Below, one piece after another: positions 16,964-25,428 of a stretch of 64,000 nucleotides of DNA. The position numbers and the translations under genes were made by a program. Origin of the DNA: RYN-428 sp035551995 (GTDB lineage: Bacteria > Planctomycetota > Phycisphaerae > Tepidisphaerales > Tepidisphaeraceae); NCBI GenBank assembly GCA_035551995.1, contig DASZME010000032.1, positions 49,853-113,852 of the forward strand, read 5' to 3'. Position 1 is the first letter of the stretch; every line of letters begins with the position of its first letter. The notes beneath the pieces are model-generated. The model saw only the letters and a list, made by a program, of their open reading frames with translations, ran no database searches and was not told where the DNA came from.

Positions 16964-17605
16964 ATGTATCGTCGCGGGAAGATTTCAAATCCGTCCTGCG
17001 TCCGTAGTAACGAACAGAAGAGCAGGACCGTTACGCAGGAGTTGCGTTTGGAGCAGCCCGATCTTGAGTTGGCGAAGCTTGCTGCCTCGGGTGATCGGGG
17101 CGCGTTTCACATGATCGTGGAGCGCCATTCTCGCGGCTTGTTTCGGATCGCGCGTTCGCTGTGCAAATGTAATTCCGACGCCGAGGACGTCGTGCAGGAC
17201 ACATTCTTGGCCGCCTACCGCGGGATCGGAAAGTTCGACGGCCGGTCTTCGTTGAAAACCTGGCTGGCCCGAATTGTGATGAAGCGGTCGATCTCGGCCT
17301 GGCGCAAAGATAAGCGCCATCGCGCCGCCGTCTCGCTGGAAGCCTCCCACGACGCGCCGGGCGACGACGGTCGGGCGACGCGAACGGCCGGAACGGCCGT
17401 GGTCGATCAGCGGCTTGATCTGGCGGCGGTGTTGCCTGATCTGGCCGACGAATATCGGGAGATTTTTGTGTTGCGAGAGATTCAAGGTTTGTCCTACGCC
17501 GAAATCGCCGCGGCCCTGCACATTCCCGCCGGCACGGTGGATTCCCGGCTTCATCGCGCGCGCGGCGAGCTGCGCAAACGACTCAAGGGCTACGGCCCAT
17601 CGTGA
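16964..17605 (+). CDS. ECF-type RNA polymerase sigma factor
   Basis: About 213 aa from ATG 16964; the true start could be later because the first 30 residues have no sigma character. Region 2 shows DAEDVVQDTFLAAYRGIGKF and the WLARIVMKRSISAWRKDKR segment; region 4 shows YREIFVLREIQGLSYAEIAA followed by GTVDSRLHRARGELRKRL. It directs polymerase to stress promoters. It is followed directly by a zinc-finger anti-sigma gene and an LTxxQ-type periplasmic protein, so it is very likely held inactive by its membrane-bound partner. Confidence 0.92.
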   Translation: MYRRGKISNPSCVRSNEQKSRTVTQELRLEQPDLELAKLAASGDRGAFHMIVERHSRGLFRIARSLCKCNSDAEDVVQDTFLAAYRGIGKFDGRSSLKTWLARIVMKRSISAWRKDKRHRAAVSLEASHDAPGDDGRATRTAGTAVVDQRLDLAAVLPDLADEYREIFVLREIQGLSYAEIAAALHIPAGTVDSRLHRARGELRKRLKGYGPS

Positions 17606-17653
17606 TCGGGCACAAGATTATTGCCGTCTCGTCTGAATGTTTTGAGGACTCCC

Positions 17654-18205
17654 ATGGACCCCAGACCGCCCGTGCAACGCGCCCCTGAGACGCCCGTCGG
17701 CGGCTGCGAATTCCAGCCCCGGCTCAGCGCCTTTCACGACGGCGAACTTGACCCCGACGCCGAGCGAGTCGTCCAACGGCATCTTGCCGCCTGCGAATCC
17801 TGCCGGCTTGAATTGCAAGACATCCGCGAACTCTCGGCCCTCGCCGCCCGGATCGGCATTGATGGAATGTCGCCCAGGGCCCTGCGGCGTCTTCATCAGG
17901 CGATCGATGGCCAGGCGCGACAATATTCCATTTTTCGCATCGCCGGCGCATTGACGGGCTTGGCAGCGTCGGCCATGGTCGTGGGGGCGGCCTGGCTCTG
18001 GGACGCCGGCGATTCGCGATCCAGTGCCTCGATTAAATATGTGATCATCGAGCCGGGCCCGACTGATAAGTGGGAGTACCTTGCCGTCAACCTCAAGGCC
18101 GATCCCCTCCCGACGGAGCGGTGGGAAGTCAATGACCAGCAGATGCTGGCCGACGCCCGCCTGACCAGTTGGATGCTCGAGGGTCTCGGCGGGAGTGGCC
18201 GATAA
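17654..18205 (+). CDS. Zinc-finger anti-sigma factor, membrane-anchored
   Basis: 183 aa. The N-terminal zinc-binding anti-sigma signature is clear: His28 in LSAFHDGEL and His43/Cys47/Cys50 in RHLAACESC (HxxxCxxC). A single transmembrane segment lies at about 93-117 (GALTGLAASAMVVGAAWLW), leaving a C-terminal extracytoplasmic part of about 65 residues. Start at ATG 17654 with GAGG upstream. It should bind and inhibit the sigma factor encoded 48 bp upstream, and its stop overlaps the start of the next gene by one base (TAATG), so the three genes form one operon. Confidence 0.88.
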   Translation: MDPRPPVQRAPETPVGGCEFQPRLSAFHDGELDPDAERVVQRHLAACESCRLELQDIRELSALAARIGIDGMSPRALRRLHQAIDGQARQYSIFRIAGALTGLAASAMVVGAAWLWDAGDSRSSASIKYVIIEPGPTDKWEYLAVNLKADPLPTERWEVNDQQMLADARLTSWMLEGLGGSGR

Positions 18206-18693
18206 TGAACAAGTCGATCGTGTTGGTCGTTGTACTGATGTTCGCGTTAGCGCTCGGCGCCGGCATGGTGGCGGGTAAATTATCGGCGCGGGCGCCGCTC
18301 GCCGCGCCCACCGTCGAAACGGGAACGCTATCGGACGAGCTGAAACTAAGCGCCGATCAACAACGGCAGATGCAGCGGATCTGGGAACAGATGCAGGCCG
18401 TCTCTCAGCGATGCGTGGAGGACGCCCGGAAGGTTCAGCGGGAGCAGGATCAGGCGCTTGAAGCGATGCTGACGCCCGAGCAGCTTGCGAAGTGGTCAAA
18501 GATCACGACGCAAAGCGCGAGCGATGTCAGTGTTCTCGACGCAAAACGCAAAGAAGCGCTCGATACCGCCATTAAGCGCACCAACGCGCTGTTAGATGAA
18601 TCGCAGCGGAAGAAGTACAATCAGCTCATCCGTAATCGACTGGGCCCCGGCGGCGGACTGCAGGGTCTTACGCAAAATATGGAACGCTTCTGA
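18205..18693 (+). CDS. LTxxQ-type periplasmic sensor protein (CnrX/Spy-like)
   Basis: 162 aa. A single N-terminal membrane segment (residues about 4-25) is followed by an all-helical periplasmic part with LKLSADQQRQMQRIWEQM (the LxLTxxQ-type repeat) and a second MLTPEQLAKW. This is the pattern of Spy/CpxP and of the CnrX/ZraP metal-sensing family. In Cnr-like systems the equivalent protein senses metal or envelope stress and controls the anti-sigma factor. Here it overlaps the anti-sigma gene by one base. The His/Met metal ligands of CnrX are not obvious, so envelope stress sensing is as likely as metal sensing. Confidence 0.75.
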   Translation: MNKSIVLVVVLMFALALGAGMVAGKLSARAPLAAPTVETGTLSDELKLSADQQRQMQRIWEQMQAVSQRCVEDARKVQREQDQALEAMLTPEQLAKWSKITTQSASDVSVLDAKRKEALDTAIKRTNALLDESQRKKYNQLIRNRLGPGGGLQGLTQNMERF

Positions 18694-18771
18694 TCGCATA
18701 ACGCTCGCCGGCTTTTCAGGCTCTAAGACAATAACGGGCGGCGGTCTTGGTTGGCGGAGAAACAATAATTG

Positions 18772-20763
18772 ATGTTTAGAAGAGGGGCAAAATCCGCTCC
18801 GGGTTCGACGGGAAAGCCCCGCCGTCGAATGTGCGCGCTTGAAGCGCTGGAGGATCGTCGCCTTTTGTCGGCCAATCCGACCGCGTCGCCGGCTTTGGTC
18901 ACCACGTCTCCCACGCCGGGCATTCCCGGATATACGCCCTCGCAGGTTTTGCACGCGTATGGTTTCGACACTGCCGCACAGACGATCGGCGCCGTCGGGG
19001 GCGACGGAACAGGGCAGACGATCGCCATCGTCGAGGCCTACCGTTCGCCGACCCTCGCCGCCGACGTTCACCAATTCGACGTTGAATTTGGAATTCCCGA
19101 CGCTCCTTCGCTAAAGGAAGTCGATGAGAACGGCGGGCCGTCGGCGCCGGCGGCGAACGCAAGTTGGGGGCTTGAAACCGACCTCGACGTGGAATGGGCC
19201 CATGCCGTCGCGCCGGGCGCCAACATCATCGTGGTCGAAGCGAAGTCGGCTCAGCTTTCGGACCTGCTGACGGCCGTCGATACCGCTCGACATTTCAGCG
19301 ACGTCTCGGTGGTTTCAATGAGCTGGGGCGTTGACGAATTCTCCGGCGAAACGGCGTTGGACAACTTTCTCACCACGCCGGCCGGGCATCAGAGCGTTAC
19401 CTTCGTGGCCGCGTCCGGCGACACCGGTACCTCGCCGGACGTGCAGTGGCCGGCGGCGTCGCCCAATGTCGTCTCGGTCGGCGGCAGCACGCTGACGCTG
19501 AACACCGTCACGACCGCCAGCGGCGCCGTCGAAACCACCTACACCGGCGCCACGGCGGGCATCAGCCAATATGAGTCTCCCCCCTCTTACCAAAATCCCA
19601 ACCCGACCTCCGACGGCCGCAATATCCCCGACGTCCTGTACAACGCCAATCCTGTTCCCGGTTTTTCGGTTTACGATTCCGCGGACGGCGGGTGGCTGAC
19701 GCTGGGCGGCACCAGCGCCGGCGCACCGCAGTGGGCGGCGCTGGTCGCGATCGCAGACGAGGTGCGGGCCACGACCGGGCAAGCCAGTCTCGACGGCGCC
19801 AGCCAAACGCTTCCGGCCATCTACACGTTCTCCGGAAGCGATCAGGCCGGGTCCGGCGCCGCCGGCGATCAAGGCGCCGCGACCAATACGTCATCCGGGA
19901 CCGCGAATGTCGTCAACGGGCAAGGTCTTACGCTCAATTTCGCCGGGACTTTGGGGTCCGGCTCTTTGAATCTGACCACCGCCAACGGCGCCCCGCAAGC
20001 CACGCAAGTCATCACCGCGCTGGCGGCCACGAACGCCAAGGCCAAGGCCGCGCCTCCCGCGCAAACCGCGCCCGACGCCACCGCGGTCGCGTTGTCTAAA
20101 CTGCCCCGTAAAACCGTCCACCCGTTTCTCCTCTACAACCCCGCCAACGCTCCGCACGTCGTGGCGGCGCCTGCCGCCGCCCCGGCGGTCGCGTCGAGCG
20201 GCGCGGGGTTGATGCTGGCCTATGAATCGAAGATGACCTCCTTCGCCGCATCGGTGTCCGCCTTGACCGAATCGATCGGCGCGTCGCGCATTCTCGGCTC
20301 ATCCGGACCGGCGGCGGTCGTCGAGGCCGCCGGCGCCGTTACGTCGAACGCTCCCGGAGCCGACGCGCTTTCCCAGGCGATCGCCGCCGTCTATCACGCT
20401 TTTCCCCGGCTTGGCGAAAACGACGTCGTTCCGGTCGCCGAAGTTTTTCCCGCTGATTCCGCCGGTGCCCGCGCCACCTTCTACATCGCTCATATCAACG
20501 TGGCGGCAACTTTCGGCGACTCGATCGCCGCGTTCATTAACGAATGTGCCCAGCGACGGCATCCTTTCGTCGCCGACGAAGAATCGCCCCGCGGCCATAT
20601 TCGCGCGTGGGCGGTGACAGTAGGCGTTATCGCGGTGGACGCCCTGGTCCTTGGGTATCTTGCGTCGCGACGCTCGAAACGATCGGCCGGAGTGGGAGTC
20701 GATCGCTGGTGGGACGAAACGATGGACGGCGCCGTCCTTGACGGACTCGCCCGCTTGCGCTGA
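18772..20763 (+). CDS. S53 (sedolisin-type) serine-carboxyl peptidase with LEPR-XLL-like N-terminus
   Basis: 663 aa. The first 35 residues hold an Arg/Lys-rich segment and ALEALEDRRLLSA, the planctomycete N-terminal motif, in place of a classic signal peptide. The peptidase domain has Glu135 and Asp139 in WGLETDLDVEWAHA, Asp217 in AASGDTG and Ser315 in LGGTSAGAP, the S53 catalytic set. The usual C-terminal calcium-binding block (GYDxxTGLG) is not seen. Residues about 400-620 are Ala/Pro-rich and a transmembrane helix follows (about 616-636, VTVGVIAVDALVLGYLA), then a basic tail. It should be surface- or membrane-located. It lies 78 bp after the stress-sensor operon. Confidence 0.85.
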   Translation: MFRRGAKSAPGSTGKPRRRMCALEALEDRRLLSANPTASPALVTTSPTPGIPGYTPSQVLHAYGFDTAAQTIGAVGGDGTGQTIAIVEAYRSPTLAADVHQFDVEFGIPDAPSLKEVDENGGPSAPAANASWGLETDLDVEWAHAVAPGANIIVVEAKSAQLSDLLTAVDTARHFSDVSVVSMSWGVDEFSGETALDNFLTTPAGHQSVTFVAASGDTGTSPDVQWPAASPNVVSVGGSTLTLNTVTTASGAVETTYTGATAGISQYESPPSYQNPNPTSDGRNIPDVLYNANPVPGFSVYDSADGGWLTLGGTSAGAPQWAALVAIADEVRATTGQASLDGASQTLPAIYTFSGSDQAGSGAAGDQGAATNTSSGTANVVNGQGLTLNFAGTLGSGSLNLTTANGAPQATQVITALAATNAKAKAAPPAQTAPDATAVALSKLPRKTVHPFLLYNPANAPHVVAAPAAAPAVASSGAGLMLAYESKMTSFAASVSALTESIGASRILGSSGPAAVVEAAGAVTSNAPGADALSQAIAAVYHAFPRLGENDVVPVAEVFPADSAGARATFYIAHINVAATFGDSIAAFINECAQRRHPFVADEESPRGHIRAWAVTVGVIAVDALVLGYLASRRSKRSAGVGVDRWWDETMDGAVLDGLARLR

Positions 20764-20789
20764 AATCCATAACACGAACGCTCGGCCCC

Positions 20790-21734
20790 TCATCGCCGCG
20801 GATGGAACTTGCGATGGACGGCGATCAGCCGATCCTGATCGACGTGGGTATAGATTTGCGTGGTGCTGATATCACTGTGCCCAAGCAGTTCCTGAACGAC
20901 GCGTAAGTCGGCCCCTCCGCCGATCAAATGCGTCGCGAAGCAATGCCGAAGGGTGTGCGGCGAAATCGATTTCAACAACCCGCTGCTGCGGCCATACTTC
21001 TCGACCAGGTACCATAGCCCGATGCGCTCCATCGGCTTACCGGTTCGCGAGACGAAAAGCCGATCCGATTTCAGTCGGTCCAGTTTCGGACGGCACTCGG
21101 TCAAATACCTGCCGATGGCGTCCACGGCCGCCCCGCCGACCGGCACGATCCGTTCCTTGCTCCCCTTTCCCAACACGCGGACAAATCCGACTTGCAGATT
21201 CAGGTCGCGCATCGTCAATTCACATAACTCGCTGGCGCGAAGTCCGCTCGCGTAGAGCAATTCCAGAATCGCGACGTCGCGGGCATGAAGAAACGTTTTA
21301 AGCTTCGGCGCCGCGATCAACTGATTGACCTGGGCCCGGCTCAACACCTTTGGCAACGACTGCTCGGGTTTGGGCCGTTCAAGCTGCGATAATATCGGCA
21401 GGGTATCGTGGCCGATGGTGGGCAAAAAACGGAGGAAGACGCGGATCGCCGCCAATCGACGGGCGACGGTGCGGGTGGATTGGCCTTTGCGCGTCTGATC
21501 TTGCAGGTAGAGCCGAAAATCGTCGGCGTCGGCGCTCAGAAGCGTTTTGCCGATCTTGGCAAACCAGTCGTCCATATCCTCCAGATCGCGCCGGTAGGCA
21601 TGAAGCGTGTTGTCCGCCAATCCGCGCTCCGAGGCAAGATGGAGCAGAAACATCCGCACTTGCGGAAGCTGGCTCCGCGTTTCCGTTAAGGAGCGCGTGA
21701 GCATTGGCGCGTCGGCAAATCGGCGTGCGGTCAT
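20790..21734 (-). CDS. xerD: Tyrosine recombinase XerD
   Basis: 314 aa. The SAM-like core-binding domain is at about 22-110 (FLLHLASERGLADNTLHAYRRDL in part). The catalytic domain carries the family residues Arg (ASGLRASEL), Lys (GKGSKER), HTLRH, and His/Tyr in LLGHSDISTTQIYTHV. Together with XerC it resolves chromosome dimers at dif during division. The sequence fits XerD slightly better than XerC. It lies 18 bp downstream of a small cysteine-rich gene on the same strand, likely one transcript. Confidence 0.93.
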   Translation of the reverse strand: MTARRFADAPMLTRSLTETRSQLPQVRMFLLHLASERGLADNTLHAYRRDLEDMDDWFAKIGKTLLSADADDFRLYLQDQTRKGQSTRTVARRLAAIRVFLRFLPTIGHDTLPILSQLERPKPEQSLPKVLSRAQVNQLIAAPKLKTFLHARDVAILELLYASGLRASELCELTMRDLNLQVGFVRVLGKGSKERIVPVGGAAVDAIGRYLTECRPKLDRLKSDRLFVSRTGKPMERIGLWYLVEKYGRSSGLLKSISPHTLRHCFATHLIGGGADLRVVQELLGHSDISTTQIYTHVDQDRLIAVHRKFHPRR

Positions 21735-21752
21735 GGTCTGTCCGCGAGGGCG

Positions 21753-22037
21753 TCAAACAAGCTGAATCCGCCTGCCGCCGTGGGTGATCGCCACGACCGA
21801 CGGCGCCTGGGCGTCTTCGCTGGCGTCGTTCTGCCACCGCGACGTGCGCGGCGCCCCCGCCGCCTCGCGAACCCGGCGCAATCGGCGCTCGACCAGCAGT
21901 TCCAGATACACCGGGCAGTCGGCATATTGGCCGAAGCAATAGTCGTAGGCGTTGTCGAGCCGTTCGAGGCTGAAATTGGTCGAACAGCGCGCGTCTGAAC
22001 GATTGAGAAACGGACAATGCTGGCCGTGGTCTGACAT
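21753..22037 (-). CDS. Small four-cysteine protein upstream of xerD
   Basis: 94 aa from ATG 22037. Four cysteines are spaced C8, C18, C34 and C41 within CPFLNRSDARC and YDYCFGQYADCPVYLELL, a pattern that suggests a bound metal or iron-sulfur cluster. The C-terminal part has a basic stretch and AITHGGRRIQLV. There is no signal or membrane segment. Its stop is 18 bp before xerD, so co-transcription is likely. I do not recognise a named family; a redox or zinc role is inferred only from the cysteines. Confidence 0.65.
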   Translation of the reverse strand: MSDHGQHCPFLNRSDARCSTNFSLERLDNAYDYCFGQYADCPVYLELLVERRLRRVREAAGAPRTSRWQNDASEDAQAPSVVAITHGGRRIQLV

Positions 22038-22110
22038 AAGCGGACGCCCTTCCATAGGTGACGCAATAGTTATCGGCTGCGCCGTTCGTCGCGCTATAGC
22101 CGGATTTTTT

Positions 22111-22180
22111 CGTGAGTTGTGTCTTTTCAAAAACCCTCTCCCGGACTACCGGGCGAGGGAGCAGAACGCGTAATCGCGCA
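22111..22180 (-). terminator. Repeat-borne terminator hairpin (copy 1)
   Basis: On the minus strand the hairpin CCCTCGCCCGG-TAGT-CCGGGAGAGGG (22134-22159) is followed by TTTTTG, a rho-independent terminator for the methyltransferase gene at 22227. The surrounding 70 bp, from CGTGAGTTGTGTCTTTTC to ATCGCGCA, match 57941-58012 closely, so this terminator is a dispersed repeat. Confidence 0.7.
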
Positions 22181-22226
22181 CGGTTATCTAGAAAAAGAGA
22201 TCCAGCGAAATTCTTCCCCGCGTTCT

Positions 22227-23042
22227 TCACGCGCGCCGTACCGTGATCTGAAGGTGACCGGCGAAGGCGGCCGACGCGGGATCGCGCGATAACTCCGCCT
22301 CGATTTTTAGCAGCCGCTCCACCGCGTCCGGCGATTCCAGAAGCAATTTATTCTTGCGGACATTAATGATCGGCTTGCCGATTAACTGCACCACTTCAAA
22401 CCCCGCCTGCTCGAATAACTTTCGCAGCCCCAGCGGCGTAAAGGTCGTGAGGTTGAACCGTTCGCGCTCGTCGGCGGTAAGCCATTGCGTGCGGCCGGTG
22501 TGCACGAATTCTTCCAGGGTATCGAGATGTCCGCGTTCCAGATAATGATCGAGGGCGGCAAATTTATTGTCCGCCGTCGCGATGACGATTCCCCCTGGGC
22601 GGGTGACGCGAGCCATTTCGCAAACGGCCGCGTGCGGATCCGAACAGATCGAAAGCGGATCGCCCATCGCCACGGTGAGCGACATCGACTCGCGCTCGAT
22701 CATCGGCAGGTCCACAATATCGGCGGTCACGAGCGTGGCGCGCTTGGCGCGCGGTCCCATCGCCTGGGTCTTGGCGCGCGTCTGCTCGATCATTGAGCCG
22801 GAATGATCGACGAAGGTGACGGAGAATCCGCTTTTGAGAAGTTTCAGGCCCCACTTGCCGGTGCCGCAGCCAAGGTCGGCGCACGATGCGTTGGCGTCGC
22901 GCGGGAGGTGGGGCTTGATGTGGCGCCAAGTGAGCTCGTCGTGAAATTCCCAATAGGGATCGTCGTAGATGGAATCGTATTGGCGCGCGACGCGATCATG
23001 ATATCGACGAGAACTATCGTTCTTTCTCGAACGCGAGGACAT
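22227..23042 (-). CDS. Class I SAM-dependent methyltransferase
   Basis: 271 aa, cytoplasmic. The SAM-binding motif I is CADLGCGTGKWGLKLL (about 54-69), followed by VTFVDHSGSMIEQ (motif post-I), a D-rich VTADIVDLP and RVTRPGGIVIATADN (motif III region). The tail has a KPIINVRKNKLLLE block. Substrate unknown; the sequence is of the small-molecule type rather than RNA or protein methyltransferases. It is followed by a repeat-borne terminator; the nitroreductase gene upstream is 75 bp away. Confidence 0.88.
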   Translation of the reverse strand: MSSRSRKNDSSRRYHDRVARQYDSIYDDPYWEFHDELTWRHIKPHLPRDANASCADLGCGTGKWGLKLLKSGFSVTFVDHSGSMIEQTRAKTQAMGPRAKRATLVTADIVDLPMIERESMSLTVAMGDPLSICSDPHAAVCEMARVTRPGGIVIATADNKFAALDHYLERGHLDTLEEFVHTGRTQWLTADERERFNLTTFTPLGLRKLFEQAGFEVVQLIGKPIINVRKNKLLLESPDAVERLLKIEAELSRDPASAAFAGHLQITVRRA

Positions 23043-23117
23043 ATCCCAAGGATACCGTAAAAACCGTCGCGAGCGTTCATGTTCCGCGGATCGGCCGAGA
23101 TGGGCGCCAGGATCGGC

Positions 23118-23714
23118 TCAGACGATCTTGCACGCCTCGTCGAAGCCCAACCGTGGACTGCGCGGCTTCAGCGCGGACGGATCGCCGTAGCCGAGATTGA
23201 GCAGGAAATTCGATTTCCAGCGGCCGTCGGGAAAAAACTCGGCGTCTACCTTCGCGTTGTCGAATCCAGACATCGGGCCGCAATCCAATCCCATCGCCCG
23301 AGCCGCGATAATCAGGTAGGCGCCCTGCAACGAACCGTTGCGAAACGCGTGGGCCTTGGTGAACTCTTCCATCCCCGGCTTGGTGAATAGCTGGGCAAAG
23401 CTCGGATCAAACCAGAGCTTTGGAATGAACTCGTGAAAGAGCGTATCGAACGCCACGATGGCGCAAACCGGGGCGGCCATCGTCTTATCCACGTTGCCCG
23501 GCATCAGCAAAGGCTTCAGACGCTCCTTGGCCGCTTGCGATTTCACGAACACAACCCGCATCGGCATCGTGTTGGCCGACGTCGGGCCGAATTTGGCGAC
23601 GTCATATACCTTCCGCAGCAAATCATCCTCCACCGGCTTGGGCAGCCAGGCGGCATACGTTCGAGCTTCTTGAAAAATGGTGTCGAGAGCGGCTTTGCCG
23701 AGTGGTTCGGACAT
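23118..23714 (-). CDS. Nitroreductase-family protein (RutE/malonic semialdehyde reductase-like)
   Basis: 198 aa from ATG 23714, which has GGAG 6 bp upstream; the ATG one codon before is too close. The N-terminal FQEARTYAAWLPKPV, then KFGPTSANTMPMRVVFV (FMN-phosphate contact region) and the late GPMSGFDNAKVDAEFF/NFLLNLGYGD blocks fit the RutE/NfnB-like FMN oxidoreductases, which reduce malonic semialdehyde or nitro/enal compounds with NAD(P)H. No other rut gene is nearby, so pyrimidine breakdown is not supported by context. Cytoplasmic dimer expected. Confidence 0.85.
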   Translation of the reverse strand: MSEPLGKAALDTIFQEARTYAAWLPKPVEDDLLRKVYDVAKFGPTSANTMPMRVVFVKSQAAKERLKPLLMPGNVDKTMAAPVCAIVAFDTLFHEFIPKLWFDPSFAQLFTKPGMEEFTKAHAFRNGSLQGAYLIIAARAMGLDCGPMSGFDNAKVDAEFFPDGRWKSNFLLNLGYGDPSALKPRSPRLGFDEACKIV

Positions 23715-23801
23715 CATAGTCTCCAATTAGTTGAGATTGCCGCCGTAGGATAGGACGGACGGCGCGCGGGGTCCAATTTATGCGCGGAAATCCGGTCATT
23801 T

Positions 23802-23880
23802 GAGCGTTTTTCAAATTCGCGGCGTGCGTAGTCGTCGCCGAATACGCCCCGCAAGCGGGGCCGCTAAACGAGAAACGCCG
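23802..23880 (+). repeat. REP-like palindromic repeat
   Basis: Runs from GAGCGTTTTTCAAATTCGC to the hairpin CCCCGCAAGCGGGG and CCGCTAAACG, ending in AGAAACGCCG. It matches the family at 46491-46576 and 57854-57940, with a diverged middle part. It lies between murD and the nitroreductase gene. Confidence 0.8.
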
Positions 23881-23941
23881 CAGCCACTTGACCAACGCTC
23901 CAGTTGCGATCGCGTTTCGGATTTGACCCGCTCGCCTTTTT

Positions 23942-25249
23942 CTACGTCGATCCGCGCGCCAAGCGCCCAAACGCTTCCCCCCGCTTCTCGTAGTTCACAA
24001 ATTGATCGAAGCTCTTATAGCCGGTGCTGAGCAGAACGACGTCGCCGGGGCTGGCGATCTGCTTGGCCATTTTAATCGCCGTCGGCAGGTCTCCGCAGCG
24101 GTAGACGGCGGCGGCGGTCGCGTGGGGATTGCCGGACATCAAGTCGGCGAGTTGGTTTCCCGTCTGGCCGATGCAGAGAACCGCTTTTGCGCGTTCCACC
24201 AGCGCGTTGCACATTTCGGTGAGGCGAAGGTGATGATCGGAACCGCCGACGATCTGGATTACTTTCTTGGGCGGGAATGAATCGAGGGCCGCGATGGCGG
24301 CTTGCGGGATCGTGGCGATCGAATCGTTGTAATAACGAACGCCGTTCTCTTCATGAACCAGTTGCAGGCGATGATTCAACCCGGCGAAATCGCCGACGGA
24401 TTGCTGGGCGGCGTCCCACGTCACGCCCAGCGCGCCGGCGGCGGTGTATGCCGCCTGTGCGTTCAGTTGGTTGTGGCGTCCGGGGATCGCCAACGCGAAA
24501 CTTTCACGGCCTTCGATTCCAAACCGCATGACGCGCGCGCACGTCAGTTCAGCCAGTTCCATGCTCGCTTGGTCGGTCTCATTCAGCACGGCAATGTCGT
24601 CCGGCCGCTGAAAACGCACGATGTTCGTTTTCGCCTGCCGGTAAGCCTCCAACGATCCGTGCCATGGCAGATGGTCGGCGGCGAGCATGGTCACCACCGC
24701 GACGTGCGGCGACCATCGCATCGCGCCCAGATATTCCAGCATGTAGCTTGAAAGTTCGAGAACGACCAGATGGGTTTTATCGATTTTTTCCAGATCGGAC
24801 AGAAGCGATCCGCCGATGTTTCCGCCGCGCCAGACGGTGAAACGGGTTTGCAGCATTTTGCTCAGTACGGCGGTGGTGGTCGATTTTCCCTTGGTTCCGG
24901 TGACGCCGATGATCGTGGCGGGACAGCGCTCGATGAAAAGCCGGATTTCGGTGGTGATCGGCACGCTCGCGGCGCGGGCGGCGGAGAGATATTCATTGGT
25001 CGGCGGAATCGCCGGGCTGGCGACGATCAGATCGGCGTCGGTGAAATCCGTGGTTCGATGTTCACCCAGCCGATACTCCAGCGGAAGGTCTTTGAGTTTT
25101 TCCATTGAATCCGAAAGCTTCTCGGCGGGGTCGCGATCGGTGACCAGCACGTTCGCTCCCTGCTCCACCAGCCATCGCGCCGCCCCGATCTGACCGCCAA
25201 AATGGCCCAGGCCGGCGAGCGTGATCCGTTTGCCGCGAACGTCTTGCAT
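23942..25249 (-). CDS. murD: UDP-N-acetylmuramoylalanine--D-glutamate ligase
   Basis: 435 aa from ATG 25249, placed so that the Rossmann-like N-terminus (ITLAGLGHFGGQIGAARWL) follows the start normally; the frame is open 17 codons further. It adds D-glutamate to UDP-MurNAc-L-Ala in peptidoglycan synthesis. Central ATPase motif GVTGTKGKSTTTAVL is at about 116-130, with the ligase HNQLNAQAAYTAAGALG block and YNDSIATIPQAAIAAL later, and a typical FxGxN-like HHLRL/ LLSTGYKSFDQF end. Cytoplasmic. It stands alone rather than in a dcw cluster, as is usual in planctomycetes. Confidence 0.93.
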   Translation of the reverse strand: MQDVRGKRITLAGLGHFGGQIGAARWLVEQGANVLVTDRDPAEKLSDSMEKLKDLPLEYRLGEHRTTDFTDADLIVASPAIPPTNEYLSAARAASVPITTEIRLFIERCPATIIGVTGTKGKSTTTAVLSKMLQTRFTVWRGGNIGGSLLSDLEKIDKTHLVVLELSSYMLEYLGAMRWSPHVAVVTMLAADHLPWHGSLEAYRQAKTNIVRFQRPDDIAVLNETDQASMELAELTCARVMRFGIEGRESFALAIPGRHNQLNAQAAYTAAGALGVTWDAAQQSVGDFAGLNHRLQLVHEENGVRYYNDSIATIPQAAIAALDSFPPKKVIQIVGGSDHHLRLTEMCNALVERAKAVLCIGQTGNQLADLMSGNPHATAAAVYRCGDLPTAIKMAKQIASPGDVVLLSTGYKSFDQFVNYEKRGEAFGRLARGST

Positions 25250-25428
25250 GCAAGTTCCGATTTGATGTTCCAACCGATCCGCCAAAGGCGCTAACACCAA
25301 TTGAAGGATCGTGCCAAGACGTTAATCAAGGTTATCGATTTCGCAAATTACGCCGTAAGCGCGTTTCGCCTATATTCCCGTTCGCGGCGGCTTTCGATGG
25401 CCGCCGTTTCCCAGGCAAGGAGATTCAA

